Source of the DNA: Vibrio kanaloae
GTDB lineage: Bacteria; Pseudomonadota; Gammaproteobacteria; Enterobacterales; Vibrionaceae
NCBI RefSeq assembly: GCF_024347535.1
Contig: NZ_AP025497.1
Coordinates: forward strand, 1,054,001-1,118,000
Direction: 5' to 3'
Length of the DNA: 64,000 nt
The notes beneath the pieces were generated by a model. That model worked only from the letters and a program-made list of their open reading frames with translations, did no database searches and had not been told where the DNA came from. Below are positions 16,181-25,059 of this stretch, one piece after another. The translations under genes and the position numbers were made by a program. The first letter of the stretch is position 1. Every line of letters starts with the position of its first letter.

Positions 16181-17347
16181 TTAGCACTCTAAATCTTCGT
16201 TACCACCAGCCGCTGTAAACCATACTTTTAGGTGTGTTTTGAGATCTTTCAATTCTTCAGGGCCAATCAATGCTAATCCAAGGTCTTCAGCACGAGTGAT
16301 ATCATTATGACGGAGAGGACGGAAGCTCACCAACATTGCACGTGCTTGCAGGCCACCCAATAAATCTCTTAGCGATTCCAGTTTATATAAGGTGTCATCA
16401 CCATCATCGCGCATGCCTTTGGTCTTACATTCGATTATGTGCAGTTTATTGTTCACCACTGATGCAACATCAAGCTCGTTTCGAACCTCACGTTCACCGA
16501 GCTGACGGTATACCTGAACATTCAACGAACGGTCTTGTATTGTCGGCATGTCATCTTGGATTTGTTTCACGGTACTGTGAACCAGAGTTTCCAACCATTC
16601 ACCGTTTGAGAAGCGACGCGCGTCTTCATTGGCAAAGGTCAAAATACCATTATTGTAAGTCGCAATCTTAGCTTCAACCAGATCGTTCAATAGCATGTTC
16701 AGTTCACGGTAGCCTTGTTGTTTCTCAGACAGTCCAACATCAAGCTTCTGTTCTTTACGGCAGGTCGTTGCTAGATAGTTTAATGTCGCAAGGCCAGGGC
16801 CTAATTCTAGTGCATTGCTTGCCCAGCGCTCACCCAATTCATAAAGTTTTTGATCAAGCTGAGGAGACAGTTTTACGTCGCTGAATTCACCACGAGCACC
16901 AAATACCGTCAGGTAGTCATCGATAGTAATACGGTCTTGGACTTGTGTATCTTCTTTGCCGTTTGGGTAGAGCCAGCACAGTTTGTCGCTGTTTGGTTCA
17001 ACTACAAAAATGGGCCAATGATAAGTGCGAAAGACTTCGTAAACGGAAAGTAAGCGGTGACGTAGGCCGCAGCTAGCGTTGAGCTTGACTTCTTGGCCAC
17101 GTGCCTTGAGGTCTTCTGCTAAGCTTTGGATAGATTCCTTAATAGCCGACGTGTTTACGATCGTCGGGATTTCGAAAAACTCACTCGTAATGTCGCGTTT
17201 TTGCAAAACGTTGTGCAAGCGTTGATACATACTTGCTTGATTCTTGTCACCGATAAACACAATATGAGTGCTGGTCGTTCGGTTATCGAGTAGTGGGGTG
17301 ATCAAGCGAATGGGGTCTTGATCGATAATACCAACATGAACAGCCAT
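16181..17347 (-). CDS. CARF-domain PD-(D/E)xK nuclease (DUF1887, VC1899/Card1-like)
   Basis: A 388-residue two-domain protein. The N-terminal Rossmann-like domain (about 1-145) is a CARF sensor: VGIIDQDP opens it, and its signature loop near residue 90 reads LNASCGLRHR where many CARF proteins have NxTGGTK. A middle winged-helix-like region (about 165-240) leads to a C-terminal restriction-endonuclease fold with GEWLE (249-253), NELDV (Asp293) and IIECKT (Glu306, Lys308), an intact PD-(D/E)xK site. Card1 relatives cleave nucleic acid when cyclic tetra-adenylate binds the CARF domain; V. cholerae VC1899 is the closest characterised structure I recall. There is no CRISPR gene or array here. AAGGAA precedes the ATG. 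The ligand and in vivo role are unknown. Confidence 0.88.
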   Translation of the reverse strand: MAVHVGIIDQDPIRLITPLLDNRTTSTHIVFIGDKNQASMYQRLHNVLQKRDITSEFFEIPTIVNTSAIKESIQSLAEDLKARGQEVKLNASCGLRHRLLSVYEVFRTYHWPIFVVEPNSDKLCWLYPNGKEDTQVQDRITIDDYLTVFGARGEFSDVKLSPQLDQKLYELGERWASNALELGPGLATLNYLATTCRKEQKLDVGLSEKQQGYRELNMLLNDLVEAKIATYNNGILTFANEDARRFSNGEWLETLVHSTVKQIQDDMPTIQDRSLNVQVYRQLGEREVRNELDVASVVNNKLHIIECKTKGMRDDGDDTLYKLESLRDLLGGLQARAMLVSFRPLRHNDITRAEDLGLALIGPEELKDLKTHLKVWFTAAGGNEDLEC

Positions 17348-17436
17348 ATAAATTCCTTAATAGCGGCTCGCTCATAAAGGGGAAAGAAAACGAAAAGCAG
17401 CAAGCCATAGTAATCATATAATGACAAAGCTCATGG

Positions 17437-17472
17437 AAAACAAGGGCAACCCTTGATAAAAGTTGCCCTTGT
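17437..17472 (-). terminator. Terminator after the chemoreceptor gene
   Basis: ACAAGGGCAAC (17440-17450) pairs with GTTGCCCTTGT (17462-17472). Read on the minus strand the stem is followed by TTTT. It separates the chemoreceptor gene from the CARF gene, so they are probably separate units. Confidence 0.75.
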
Positions 17473-17542
17473 TCAATTAGTTACCACTATTGGGTAGCAA
17501 GTCTCTAGAATTGCAGTAAATATCTATCGATTCTTCGTTTAT

Positions 17543-19534
17543 CTATAGCTTGAATTGATGAACCAAATCACCCTGTTGATTCGCTAGAATCGTTAGGTTT
17601 TGGCTCGCTTCAGCAATCGATGACATCGCTTGGTAACTTGCATCTGCGATGTAGTTGATGTCCTCGATGTTGCGCGCGATATCGCCAGAGGTTTCACTCT
17701 GCTCTGCAGCAGCTTGAGAGATGTGTGTGCTCATATGGCTGATTTCCATTATTAATGCTTGAATCTCTTCCATCGCACTATTGGCACTTGAAGCTTGTTC
17801 AACCGACATGTCCATATCATTCATGCAGCTTTCAATTACGTTGCTAGCCGCTTTCGAACTTGATTGCAGGTTACTGATCATGGTTTCAATTTCAGACGTT
17901 GATTGCGTGGTCTTCTGTGCCAGTACTCGAACTTCATCTGCTACTACCGCAAAACCACGCCCTTGCTCACCCGCGCGTGCCGCTTCTATCGCCGCATTCA
18001 ATGCGAGGAGGTTAGTTTGCTCGGCAATGCCACGAATTACATCCAGAATCGAACCAATCTTGCTGCTCATTTGCTGCAGTTCACCCACCGCACTGACAGA
18101 TTCAGTCAGACGAACTTCAAGTTGATTGATGGTGCTGATGTTAGTGTTCATTATCTGACGACCAGATTCAGAAGCTGATTCGACTTGTTGAACCATGCCT
18201 AATGAGCTTTGCGCACTGTTCGCCACTTCTTGCACAGAATGAGACATTTCTGTCATCGCCGTCGCAACGGTTGCAGTTTGTTCGCGTTGGTTGTTCAGTT
18301 GCACCTGCGTTTCAGAAGACGTCTTCTGGTTTACGCTTGCGGTCTTTGTTAAGTCATCTGAAGCATCATTCAGCTTCACAAGAATATTGTGTAGGTTGTC
18401 GGCCAAGGTGTTGATGTGACGGCTCACGCGGCTGAATTCGTTGTCGTAACGAATGTCGATACGTTGAGTCATATCGCCTTCAGTTAGGCCTTCCAATGTC
18501 CCTAAAATACGAGTTAATGGCTCTCTTACACTGTGTGCAATGTGATAACCGATTGCTGCAGCGAATACTGTTACAACAATACCAATCGCAATCGCGTTAA
18601 ATAGGCCTTTGTCGTAAATGCTGCTCGCGTCTGCCAGTGAAGCGTTAAGTTGCTCTTCTGCGGTCACGTTGAATGAATCTAACACGGCCATCGCTTGGTC
18701 AATTTCCACCGCAAGGTTAGCGATGTTGACGTACAGCGCTTGTTTTGCTTGCAGATAGTTGTTGTGTTTGTCTAGTACGCCACCTTTCTGGCCAACGTCT
18801 TTGGTGAACTTTTGAACCGACTCATCGAAGACATTTTTAAGTGCAGGTAGTTGTGTTGATAAGCCGCGATAAGCGTAGTTGAGGTGAGTCACGGCCTTTT
18901 TGTTTTGATTTACGGCTTTCTGTACGAAGGCAACATCAGAGCTAGCGAGGGCATCAGAGGTGATGACTTCTGCGTCTTGCAGTTTAATGAAGTAGCTCTT
19001 TGCCATCACTTTTACAGAGATGCTTTTTTGGTCGGCAACGTACTCTTTCATGCCAACCGTTAATTCTGAATGTAGGCGTTGGAAGTCACGTGATGCTTTT
19101 TGTACTTGTTCTTGTGCTTCGAACATCGCCAAGTAGTTGCTCATGGCTTCAGCTGCTTCTGCAAAGTAGCGCTCTTCCATTGCTCTTAGCTGTGTAATAC
19201 GGTCTACGAGCGCCGCGTTATTGCCGCTTGCTACAGAGAGTCTTCCGAGTACTTCAGAAAAAGCATCTTTCGATGCAGCAAATTCGGTACGCATTGCAGA
19301 CATGCGCTCTGTATTTTGGGTGGTTAAAAAATCTTTAAACGATTTATCAGCTGAAAGCAGTTGAACACTCGTTTGATTTGAAAGCGCAACAAGCGGTAAT
19401 GAGGTTTCTGAGACACTCTCGAAATTGCTGTGTATCTGATTCATGCTGTTCATCATAATGGTTATCGTGACGGCAAACATGATGATGATCAGTGCGAAGC
19501 CAGCGTACATACGCTTGATCACAGATCCCTTCAT
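17543..19534 (-). CDS. Methyl-accepting chemotaxis protein
   Basis: A 663-residue chemoreceptor. A first membrane helix (about 10-29) is followed by a ~285-residue, mostly helical periplasmic sensor, long enough for a helical bimodular domain, then a second helix near 313-335. A HAMP domain ([20 protein letters not shown] region) leads to the long cytoplasmic coiled coil whose hairpin tip carries the hallmark [20 protein letters not shown] and [15 protein letters not shown]. There is no C-terminal NWETF-like CheR-docking pentapeptide. The ribosome site GGGAGAAAG precedes the ATG. The stimulus is unknown; no chemotaxis kinase genes are nearby. Confidence 0.95.
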   Translation of the reverse strand: MKGSVIKRMYAGFALIIIMFAVTITIMMNSMNQIHSNFESVSETSLPLVALSNQTSVQLLSADKSFKDFLTTQNTERMSAMRTEFAASKDAFSEVLGRLSVASGNNAALVDRITQLRAMEERYFAEAAEAMSNYLAMFEAQEQVQKASRDFQRLHSELTVGMKEYVADQKSISVKVMAKSYFIKLQDAEVITSDALASSDVAFVQKAVNQNKKAVTHLNYAYRGLSTQLPALKNVFDESVQKFTKDVGQKGGVLDKHNNYLQAKQALYVNIANLAVEIDQAMAVLDSFNVTAEEQLNASLADASSIYDKGLFNAIAIGIVVTVFAAAIGYHIAHSVREPLTRILGTLEGLTEGDMTQRIDIRYDNEFSRVSRHINTLADNLHNILVKLNDASDDLTKTASVNQKTSSETQVQLNNQREQTATVATAMTEMSHSVQEVANSAQSSLGMVQQVESASESGRQIMNTNISTINQLEVRLTESVSAVGELQQMSSKIGSILDVIRGIAEQTNLLALNAAIEAARAGEQGRGFAVVADEVRVLAQKTTQSTSEIETMISNLQSSSKAASNVIESCMNDMDMSVEQASSANSAMEEIQALIMEISHMSTHISQAAAEQSETSGDIARNIEDINYIADASYQAMSSIAEASQNLTILANQQGDLVHQFKL

Positions 19535-19811
19535 GGCTTTCTCCCTAAATTAAAATGCAGACCCAATGTCAGGTCAAAGTAAAACTAACAAAATTATCAG
19601 CATTCTATTCAGCTAAGCGTACGCATTTTATGACGCACACGTCAAAAATAACCCTCAGTTATAACCAATATGCCATTCTTGAGATCTAAAGCTCGTTTTC
19701 TTTGATTTGAACGGTGTTTTTTATTAAGCTTTAAAGCGGATTTATTGTGGTTTGTTGCGGCATAGCGCATACTCAAAACATTAAAAAGTAAATGTTTTAT
19801 CGGAGAAAAAC

Positions 19812-20162
19812 ATGGCTGAAGAAACCATCTTTAGTAAGATCATCAATAAAGAAATTCCTGCAGATCTGCTATACCAAGACGACTTAGTAACGGCGTTTCG
19901 CGATATTAACCCTCGCGCTCCTAGCCATATTTTGATTATCCCAAACAAGCTGATTCCAACAACCAACGATGTTGAAGTCGAAGATGAAGCGATGATGGGG
20001 CGCATGTTTACCGTTGCTCGTAAGTTAGCAAAAGAAGAAGGAATCGCAGAAGATGGCTATCGTCTTATCGTGAACTGTAATTCTCATGGTGGTCAAGAGG
20101 TTTACCATATTCACATGCACTTAGTGGGTGGCCGTCCGCTTGGTCCGTTGCTTATGAGCTAA
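19812..20162 (+). CDS. hinT: HIT-family purine nucleoside phosphoramidase HinT
   Basis: A 116-residue cytosolic hydrolase of adenosine 5'-phosphoramidates. The histidine triad HIHMH with the preceding EVY and following LVGG block is near the C-terminus, and the family start [20 protein letters not shown] is intact. The length matches E. coli HinT (119). In E. coli the gene heads the hinT-ycfL-lpoB-thiK-nagZ-ycfP-ndh region, and the same order follows here. GGAG lies upstream of the ATG. Confidence 0.94.
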   Translation: MAEETIFSKIINKEIPADLLYQDDLVTAFRDINPRAPSHILIIPNKLIPTTNDVEVEDEAMMGRMFTVARKLAKEEGIAEDGYRLIVNCNSHGGQEVYHIHMHLVGGRPLGPLLMS

Positions 20163-20263
20163 CCAAAACAAGTTGATGAGTTGGTTAAAAAGCTAATGAG
20201 CTAACGAAAACTCGCCAATTAGTTGATTCACATAAACAGCTAGTTGGAAAATTTGTAGTTTGT

Positions 20264-20400
20264 ATGCCAACTTTAAGTTCTATCTGTTGTCTGAATGTCG
20301 GCATCGCCTAGGTAGAGGCTAAATCAGTAGGGTTTCAACTGGCTTGAGATCCTTTTTACAACACGTTTCGTTTTGATAATGAGACAACTAAAGTTGGCAT
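20264..20400. repeat. Perfect 12-bp inverted repeat spanning 137 bases
   Basis: ATGCCAACTTTA (20264-20275) is exactly matched by TAAAGTTGGCAT (20389-20400), 113 bases apart. A second pair, TTGTCT (from 20287) and AGACAA (20382-20387), could extend the stem after an unequal internal loop. It sits just before the ribosome site of the COG3014 lipoprotein gene. It may be a leader RNA structure or a small relic element; no flanking target duplication is seen. Confidence 0.45.
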
Positions 20401-20424
20401 TTGAAACATGCACGGAGACGATAA

Positions 20425-21816
20425 GTGAAGCAACAGTTTAGATTCGCTTCCATTGCCCTGTTATCGGCGTTGACCGCGGGATGTGCAAGTATGTCTGCAG
20501 GCAGCCTGTTCAGTCATTACAGCGCACAAAACAAAGCTATCTATCAAGCGGTGAAGTCTGGAGATTATTCAGAGGCTCAACAAGAGTTACCAGATTACGC
20601 GGCAGGAGCCATCCTTGATAACTTTGAAAGAGGCAGAATTAATCTGCTCGATCAAAAGTACCCTGAGAGTAAGTCTTCGTTTGAATTGGCCGATCAGGCC
20701 GTAAAAGAGCAACAAAACAAAGCCGTGATCTCTATTTCAGACAGTGCGACCAGCGTGGGTGCGTTGGCTGTCAACGATAATATTACCGAGTATGTGCCGC
20801 CCGATTACGAGTTAGGCTTTCTTCATCTTTATCTTGGCTTAAACTACCTCAAGAAGAACGATCTAGAAGGTGCGGTGATCGAAATGCGTCGTGCCAACCA
20901 AGTTCAAGAACAAGCAAAGAAGCAACGTGAAGCTGATCTAGAAAGAGCCGCTAACGATGCGAAGAAGCAAGGCTTGTCTGCCAATGTCGGTAGCATCCTT
21001 GCCAATTATCCGGATGCGGGTAAGAAGCTGCAGTCAGTTCAGAATGCGTATTTGATGTTTTTTTCTGGCCTGCTTTATGAGGCTTCAAATGATTTAAACA
21101 GCGCTTATGTTGATTATCGACGTGCTTTGGCGGTTATGCCAGAGAACCAAGAAGTCATCGATAGAACGATGGCGACAGCCGCTCGTTTAGGAATGAGGCA
21201 AGATTTAGCGACACTTGAAAAGCGTTACAAGCAATCGTCTAAGCTTGGCAACGGTCAAGGCCGTGTGATTGTGCTTCAGGAGCAAAGCGCTGTTCAAGCA
21301 ATGGACAGTTGGCGATTGGATTTACCTATTTATGACAGTCGAGATCAGGGAGCGGTATATTCTCTGGCGCTGCCATATTACCCAAGTCAGAGTGTAGAGC
21401 GTTTTCCAACCCTACGAATCAGTGGGCAGCCGTTGCAAGAACACTTGCTCACGGACGTAAACGCAATGGCTCAGAACGATTTATCTGAACGCCTGACGAC
21501 TATTGTAATTCGTCAGGCTCTGCGTGTTGTGGCAAAAGATCGTATCCGAAAAGAAGCAACTAAAGGCAACGACGTTGGTAATATTTTGTTCAATGTGTGG
21601 AATGTATTCACCGAACAACCAGATACTCGTAGTTGGCAATCGTTACCAGCTGAGATTAAGAGCAGCACGTTTGTAGCAAGTAGCGGTCAATATACGTTAG
21701 AAGCGGGCGTGAAAACGTATGACTTTGATATTCGAGAAGGGCAGACCACCGTGGTTTGGATTTCTCGACAAGGGAACAACGCAACAATGTGGCATAAACA
21801 GCTAGGGAGGCTGTAA
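20425..21816 (+). CDS. COG3014-type lipoprotein with TPR-like repeats
   Basis: A 463-residue predicted lipoprotein: signal peptide with lipobox (LTAGC, Cys19), then a helical body with at least two TPR-like helix pairs, around LGFLHLYLGLNYLKKNDLEGA and YLMFFSGLLYEASNDLNSAY, separated by an Ala/Lys/Gln-rich coiled segment. The C-terminal third is beta-rich. It starts with GTG after GGAGACG. The coding end overlaps the YcfL start by one base (TAATG). E. coli has no gene at this position; here it joins YcfL and LpoB, so a role in the envelope near PBP1B is plausible but inferred only from context. Confidence 0.82.
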   Translation: MKQQFRFASIALLSALTAGCASMSAGSLFSHYSAQNKAIYQAVKSGDYSEAQQELPDYAAGAILDNFERGRINLLDQKYPESKSSFELADQAVKEQQNKAVISISDSATSVGALAVNDNITEYVPPDYELGFLHLYLGLNYLKKNDLEGAVIEMRRANQVQEQAKKQREADLERAANDAKKQGLSANVGSILANYPDAGKKLQSVQNAYLMFFSGLLYEASNDLNSAYVDYRRALAVMPENQEVIDRTMATAARLGMRQDLATLEKRYKQSSKLGNGQGRVIVLQEQSAVQAMDSWRLDLPIYDSRDQGAVYSLALPYYPSQSVERFPTLRISGQPLQEHLLTDVNAMAQNDLSERLTTIVIRQALRVVAKDRIRKEATKGNDVGNILFNVWNVFTEQPDTRSWQSLPAEIKSSTFVASSGQYTLEAGVKTYDFDIREGQTTVVWISRQGNNATMWHKQLGRL

Positions 21817-22199
21817 TGAAAAAGTGGTTAGTGAGCTTAGCAGCGGTTATAGCTCTAGCTGGTTGTGCTGATAATACAGCTGGCGTAAGGGTTGATAGCC
21901 TGACTCAGAACGTATTCTTTGGTGACAAGGTATTGGGCAGCCGTTTAATGGTTGAAGATATTCGCACCGACCAAATTGATGGTCATACACGAGGAATCGT
22001 TCGTTTAAACAGCAACTATAAAGGCGATCAACATATCCTCTATCGTTTCTATTGGTACGACGATGCAGGGCTTGAGGTCAACCTAAAACAAGGCCCTTGG
22101 AAGCAAGCGATTGTTCGTGGCTTTGAAAGTATTTCGTTGTCAGAAGTATCGGTAAACCCGAAGGCAACTCAGTTCCGAGTTCAGTTCCGAGAGCAGTAA
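21816..22199 (+). CDS. ycfL: YcfL-family lipoprotein (DUF1425)
   Basis: A 127-residue lipoprotein with a short signal peptide and lipobox (LAGC, Cys17) and a single small beta-rich domain; the block HILYRFYWYDDAGLEV is typical of DUF1425. Its start codon overlaps the stop of the preceding lipoprotein gene, and lpoB follows 115 bases later. E. coli YcfL occupies the same place before lpoB. Its function is not established. Confidence 0.85.
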   Translation: MKKWLVSLAAVIALAGCADNTAGVRVDSLTQNVFFGDKVLGSRLMVEDIRTDQIDGHTRGIVRLNSNYKGDQHILYRFYWYDDAGLEVNLKQGPWKQAIVRGFESISLSEVSVNPKATQFRVQFREQ

Positions 22200-22314
22200 C
22201 TCATCAGAACAAAGTTAAAATAAACAGGGATCAAAAAAGAAGAACTATTGATTCGCTAATACAAGAATTTAAGAGTGAGGGTCACCCCACTCAGTGATAA
22301 GTTAAGGAAATAAC

Positions 22315-22905
22315 ATGAAAAAGAGTGTCATTGCGTTACTAGGTTTAGCGGTTATTTTAGGTGGTTGTTCAAACAAGGTAAGCTACGGTGATGCACAAGC
22401 AGTAGAAACCACGACAATCGATTTCGGTTCAACTGACCTTCAAACGATTGCGGGTGAAATGGTCGATAGCATGATGGCTTCTGGTTCTGTGGCTTACATC
22501 ACTCGTGAGCAGCGTCCAATCGTGTTTGTAGAGCGAATCAAGAACAAAACCAGTGAGCACATCGATACAGAGTCAATTACTGACACTATCAGTACTAAGA
22601 TGTTGAACTCTGGCAAGTTTCGCTTCGTTGATATGGACCGTGTAGAGTCTGTTCGTGACCAATTGAATTTCCAAAATAATGATGAGTTGGTAAACCAAAG
22701 CTCAGCAATCCAGTTTGGTAAAATGGTCGGTGCGCAATATATGTTGTACGGCAACCTATCAAGCATTGTAAAGAAAGACGGTAGCGATGGAGATGTTTAC
22801 TACAAAATGACGATGCGTCTAATGGATCTTGAGTCTGGTTTGATTGAATGGGCAGATGAGACTGAAATCCGGAAGCAACAATCTAAGAGCCTACTGGGTC
22901 TTTAA
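22315..22905 (+). CDS. lpoB: Penicillin-binding protein activator LpoB
   Basis: A 196-residue outer-membrane lipoprotein that reaches through the peptidoglycan to stimulate PBP1B. It has a lipobox (LGGC, Cys18) and then a short linker of about 20-25 residues, much shorter and less Pro-rich than in E. coli LpoB. The TolB-N-like globular domain follows: RPIVFVERIKNKTSEHIDTE, then FRFVDMDRVESVRDQL, and ending in LIEWADETEIRKQ. Vibrio LpoB proteins are known to be shorter in this linker. AAGGAA lies seven bases before the ATG. A terminator follows. Confidence 0.9.
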   Translation: MKKSVIALLGLAVILGGCSNKVSYGDAQAVETTTIDFGSTDLQTIAGEMVDSMMASGSVAYITREQRPIVFVERIKNKTSEHIDTESITDTISTKMLNSGKFRFVDMDRVESVRDQLNFQNNDELVNQSSAIQFGKMVGAQYMLYGNLSSIVKKDGSDGDVYYKMTMRLMDLESGLIEWADETEIRKQQSKSLLGL

Positions 22906-22997
22906 TTTCGCTTACTTGTTAACTCAACGCAGCCAGTATTGACAGTGTTTAGCTTGGCCATACGCCAATGCAACAGATCAAATGCTGTTTTATGAAG

Positions 22998-23027
22998 AGA
23001 CACTGGCTTTTGGTCAGTGTCTTTTTT
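22998..23027 (+). terminator. Rho-independent terminator after lpoB
   Basis: AGACACTG (22998-23005) pairs with CAGTGTCT (23015-23022), followed by a T-tract. It separates the lipoprotein operon from thiK. Confidence 0.8.
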
Positions 23028-23060
23028 GTAAGAACTGAAGACGTTTATAGGGAATAAACA

Positions 23061-23915
23061 ATGGCAATTTTTTCTTGGTCTGAGGCTAAGCTTCTTGATA
23101 CCAGTCTGAGTTCGCTTGATGGTTACTTTTCTGAGCCACCAATCAGGGCGCAGACCTTAACAGGCGGTTTGACTAATCGATGTTGGAAATTGGTTTCCGC
23201 AGACGAGAAAGCGTATGTTTGGCGCCCGATTACGCCGATCACTAAAGCTTTTTTTATCTCTCGTCATGAAGAGTACCAAGTATTGTCTACCATAGAACGT
23301 CTTGGTATTGGCCCAAGCCCAATACTGGTTAATCAGCACGGGTTACTAGTCGAGTGGGTAGCAGGTGATACGTTATATGAGGGGCTAGACCTATATCACC
23401 TCTTAAAAACACTCACATCGGTGCATTTAGTTAACACCAAGCGACTACCACTCCAACCGTTTAGCTTCACCGCACGAGTTGACCATTACTGGCTTCAACT
23501 TGATGATGCACACAAGAACGAAACCTATACTACTATTTATCAAGAATGGCGATCAGCTCCGAACATCTCAAGTGTTGGTTTATCTCTGTGTCATTTTGAT
23601 TTGGGTGGTTATAACCTCGTGAAGAGTCGCGACGGAATCAAAATCATTGATTGGGAATACGCAGCGTTGGCAGACCCAAGACTAGACTTGGCTTTAACCA
23701 TCTCTGTTGCCGGTGCGCCTATCGCTGAAGCCGTTCATCAGTATTGTCAGCTGCGAGACATCCATGATGTGCAGGCTTGGGTGGACGGGGTAGATCAATG
23801 GTTACCACGCTGTCGAATGATGGCAATGCTATGGTATTTATTGGCACATCAGTTATGGGGAGACGGTAGTTACGTAGAGGAAGCGGAAGATCTTAGCCGC
23901 ACTTTCTGTAATTAG
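23061..23915 (+). CDS. thiK: Thiamine kinase-like phosphotransferase
   Basis: A 284-residue member of the choline/aminoglycoside kinase fold. The catalytic loop is CHFDLGGYNLV (His-x-Asp-x4-Asn) and the metal-binding motif follows as IIDWEYA. The N-lobe has a Gly-rich TGGLTNRCWKL. E. coli ThiK (YcfN), which phosphorylates thiamine to thiamine phosphate for salvage, lies at the same place after lpoB and has similar length (274), which is the main support for the specific name. Other small-alcohol kinases of the fold cannot be excluded from sequence alone. Confidence 0.75.
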   Translation: MAIFSWSEAKLLDTSLSSLDGYFSEPPIRAQTLTGGLTNRCWKLVSADEKAYVWRPITPITKAFFISRHEEYQVLSTIERLGIGPSPILVNQHGLLVEWVAGDTLYEGLDLYHLLKTLTSVHLVNTKRLPLQPFSFTARVDHYWLQLDDAHKNETYTTIYQEWRSAPNISSVGLSLCHFDLGGYNLVKSRDGIKIIDWEYAALADPRLDLALTISVAGAPIAEAVHQYCQLRDIHDVQAWVDGVDQWLPRCRMMAMLWYLLAHQLWGDGSYVEEAEDLSRTFCN

Positions 23916-24026
23916 GATCACGTTTAGGAAGTGAAAAAAATCTAATTTTATTTCTCTTTACTTTAAAACCTTACTTTTCATGTTAGATTAATCTAAGCGT
24001 ACCAGTATTCAATAAGGGAGGTACAA

Positions 24027-24566
24027 ATGATTATTTACCTGCATGGCTTCGACTCTACGAGTCCCGGCAATCACGAAAAGATATTGCAGCTGCAATTCAT
24101 TGATGATGATGTTCGTTTTATTAACTACAGTACTTTGCATCCCAAACACGATATGCAACATTTACTTAAAGAAGTGCATAAAGTGATAGAGCAATCCGAT
24201 GACCCACATCCAATCATTTGTGGCGTGGGTTTAGGGGGTTTTTGGTCTGAGCGTATTGGTTTTTTGTGTGGGATTAAGCAGGTATTGTTCAACCCTAATT
24301 TGGAACCTGAGAACAACATGGTTGGCCGAATAGATCGCCCTGAAGAGTACGAAGATATCGCAACTAAGTGTGTTTCTCAGTATCGTATGAAGAATAAAGG
24401 ACGTTGTTTAGTTATACTTTCTCGTGCTGATGAAATTCATGATAATACAAAGACTGCAGCTGCGCTTGAAGACTACTACGATGTTATTTGGGATGAGAAA
24501 GAGAGCCATAAGTTCAAAAAAATTTCTCAGCACCTTCAGACAATAAGTGCTTTCAAAAACGCTTAA
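24027..24566 (+). CDS. ycfP: YcfP-family alpha/beta hydrolase-fold protein
   Basis: A 179-residue UPF0227 protein, strongly like E. coli YcfP (180). It opens with the strand-turn [18 protein letters not shown] and has LHPKHDM and CGVGLGGFW. At the nucleophile elbow, where esterases have GxSxG, the sequence is GVGLG, so the serine is missing, as in E. coli YcfP; hydrolase activity is doubtful. A GGGAGG ribosome site is just upstream. The gene sits before ndh as in E. coli, but nagZ, which precedes ycfP there, is absent. Confidence 0.92.
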   Translation: MIIYLHGFDSTSPGNHEKILQLQFIDDDVRFINYSTLHPKHDMQHLLKEVHKVIEQSDDPHPIICGVGLGGFWSERIGFLCGIKQVLFNPNLEPENNMVGRIDRPEEYEDIATKCVSQYRMKNKGRCLVILSRADEIHDNTKTAAALEDYYDVIWDEKESHKFKKISQHLQTISAFKNA

Positions 24567-24585
24567 TCACTCTATTCTATTTTCT

Positions 24586-24619
24586 AAAAAAGCAGTACTT
24601 AATCGAGTGCTGCTTTTTT
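24586..24619 (+). terminator. Rho-independent terminator after ycfP
   Basis: AAAAAAGCAGTACT (24586-24599) pairs with AGTGCTGCTTTTTT (24606-24619), with one T-G pair and a six-base loop. Confidence 0.85.
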
Positions 24620-25059
24620 ACATCTAAACTAAGAGGGACTCTTTTTTCTAGATGTTGATGTATGTTTGATTATGAGCTGTTCAAACGTTAGCTCATTCGT
24701 TGCGAATCCTCATTAAGGTTATGGATTATTGTTGCGGTCATCTTTTTGCTATATATAATGTTCACAAGAAAAATATTTTGACAAATATCAAAAAAAATTG
24801 AGAGCGAGTGAAAAACTTGCCCATTATTTGTGTTCTTCCTCGAAGGTCGACACCTTTTAGTTTTACCCACGTGAGCAGAATAACAGAAAAGCATTTGTTA
24901 TTTGAAACCCCTCTAACTACTCGTGAGCTGTTGTCAGCCATTATCACAGTTATCAAATAAGCCGTAACCTTTGAAGGTGGGCCGAGTAGATATATAGAAT
25001 TTATCGGTTGGAGTAATCGAGCCGAACCCCATTTATTCATTTTGTAGAGGATTGTCATT
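24620..25059 (+). other. Long leader region of ndh
   Basis: After the ycfP terminator about 440 bases precede ndh, with no gene that I can support. A promoter-like pair (TTGCGG 24732-24737, TATAAT 24754-24759, 16-base spacer) and an FNR-type site (24778-24791) lie in the first part. The remaining ~270 bases show no clear structure. Confidence 0.55.
24732..24791 (+). promoter_or_regulatory. Putative ndh promoter with FNR-type site
   Basis: TTGCGG-N16-TATAAT (24732-24759) would start transcription near 24766. TTGAC-AAAT-ATCAA (24778-24791) matches the FNR consensus TTGAT-N4-ATCAA in nine of ten positions. It lies just downstream of the inferred start, a position that would repress. FNR represses ndh in E. 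coli, though from upstream sites. Confidence 0.6.

Noticed and set aside
16181..17347. CRISPR-Cas locus associated with the CARF gene
   Set aside because: No cas gene, no Cas10-like gene and no repeat-spacer array exists in the window; CARF domain alone does not prove a CRISPR link.
24762..25058. Minus-strand frames in the ndh leader
   Set aside because: Two overlapping frames without ribosome sites or family features. They fall over the AT-rich leader of ndh and are likely chance.
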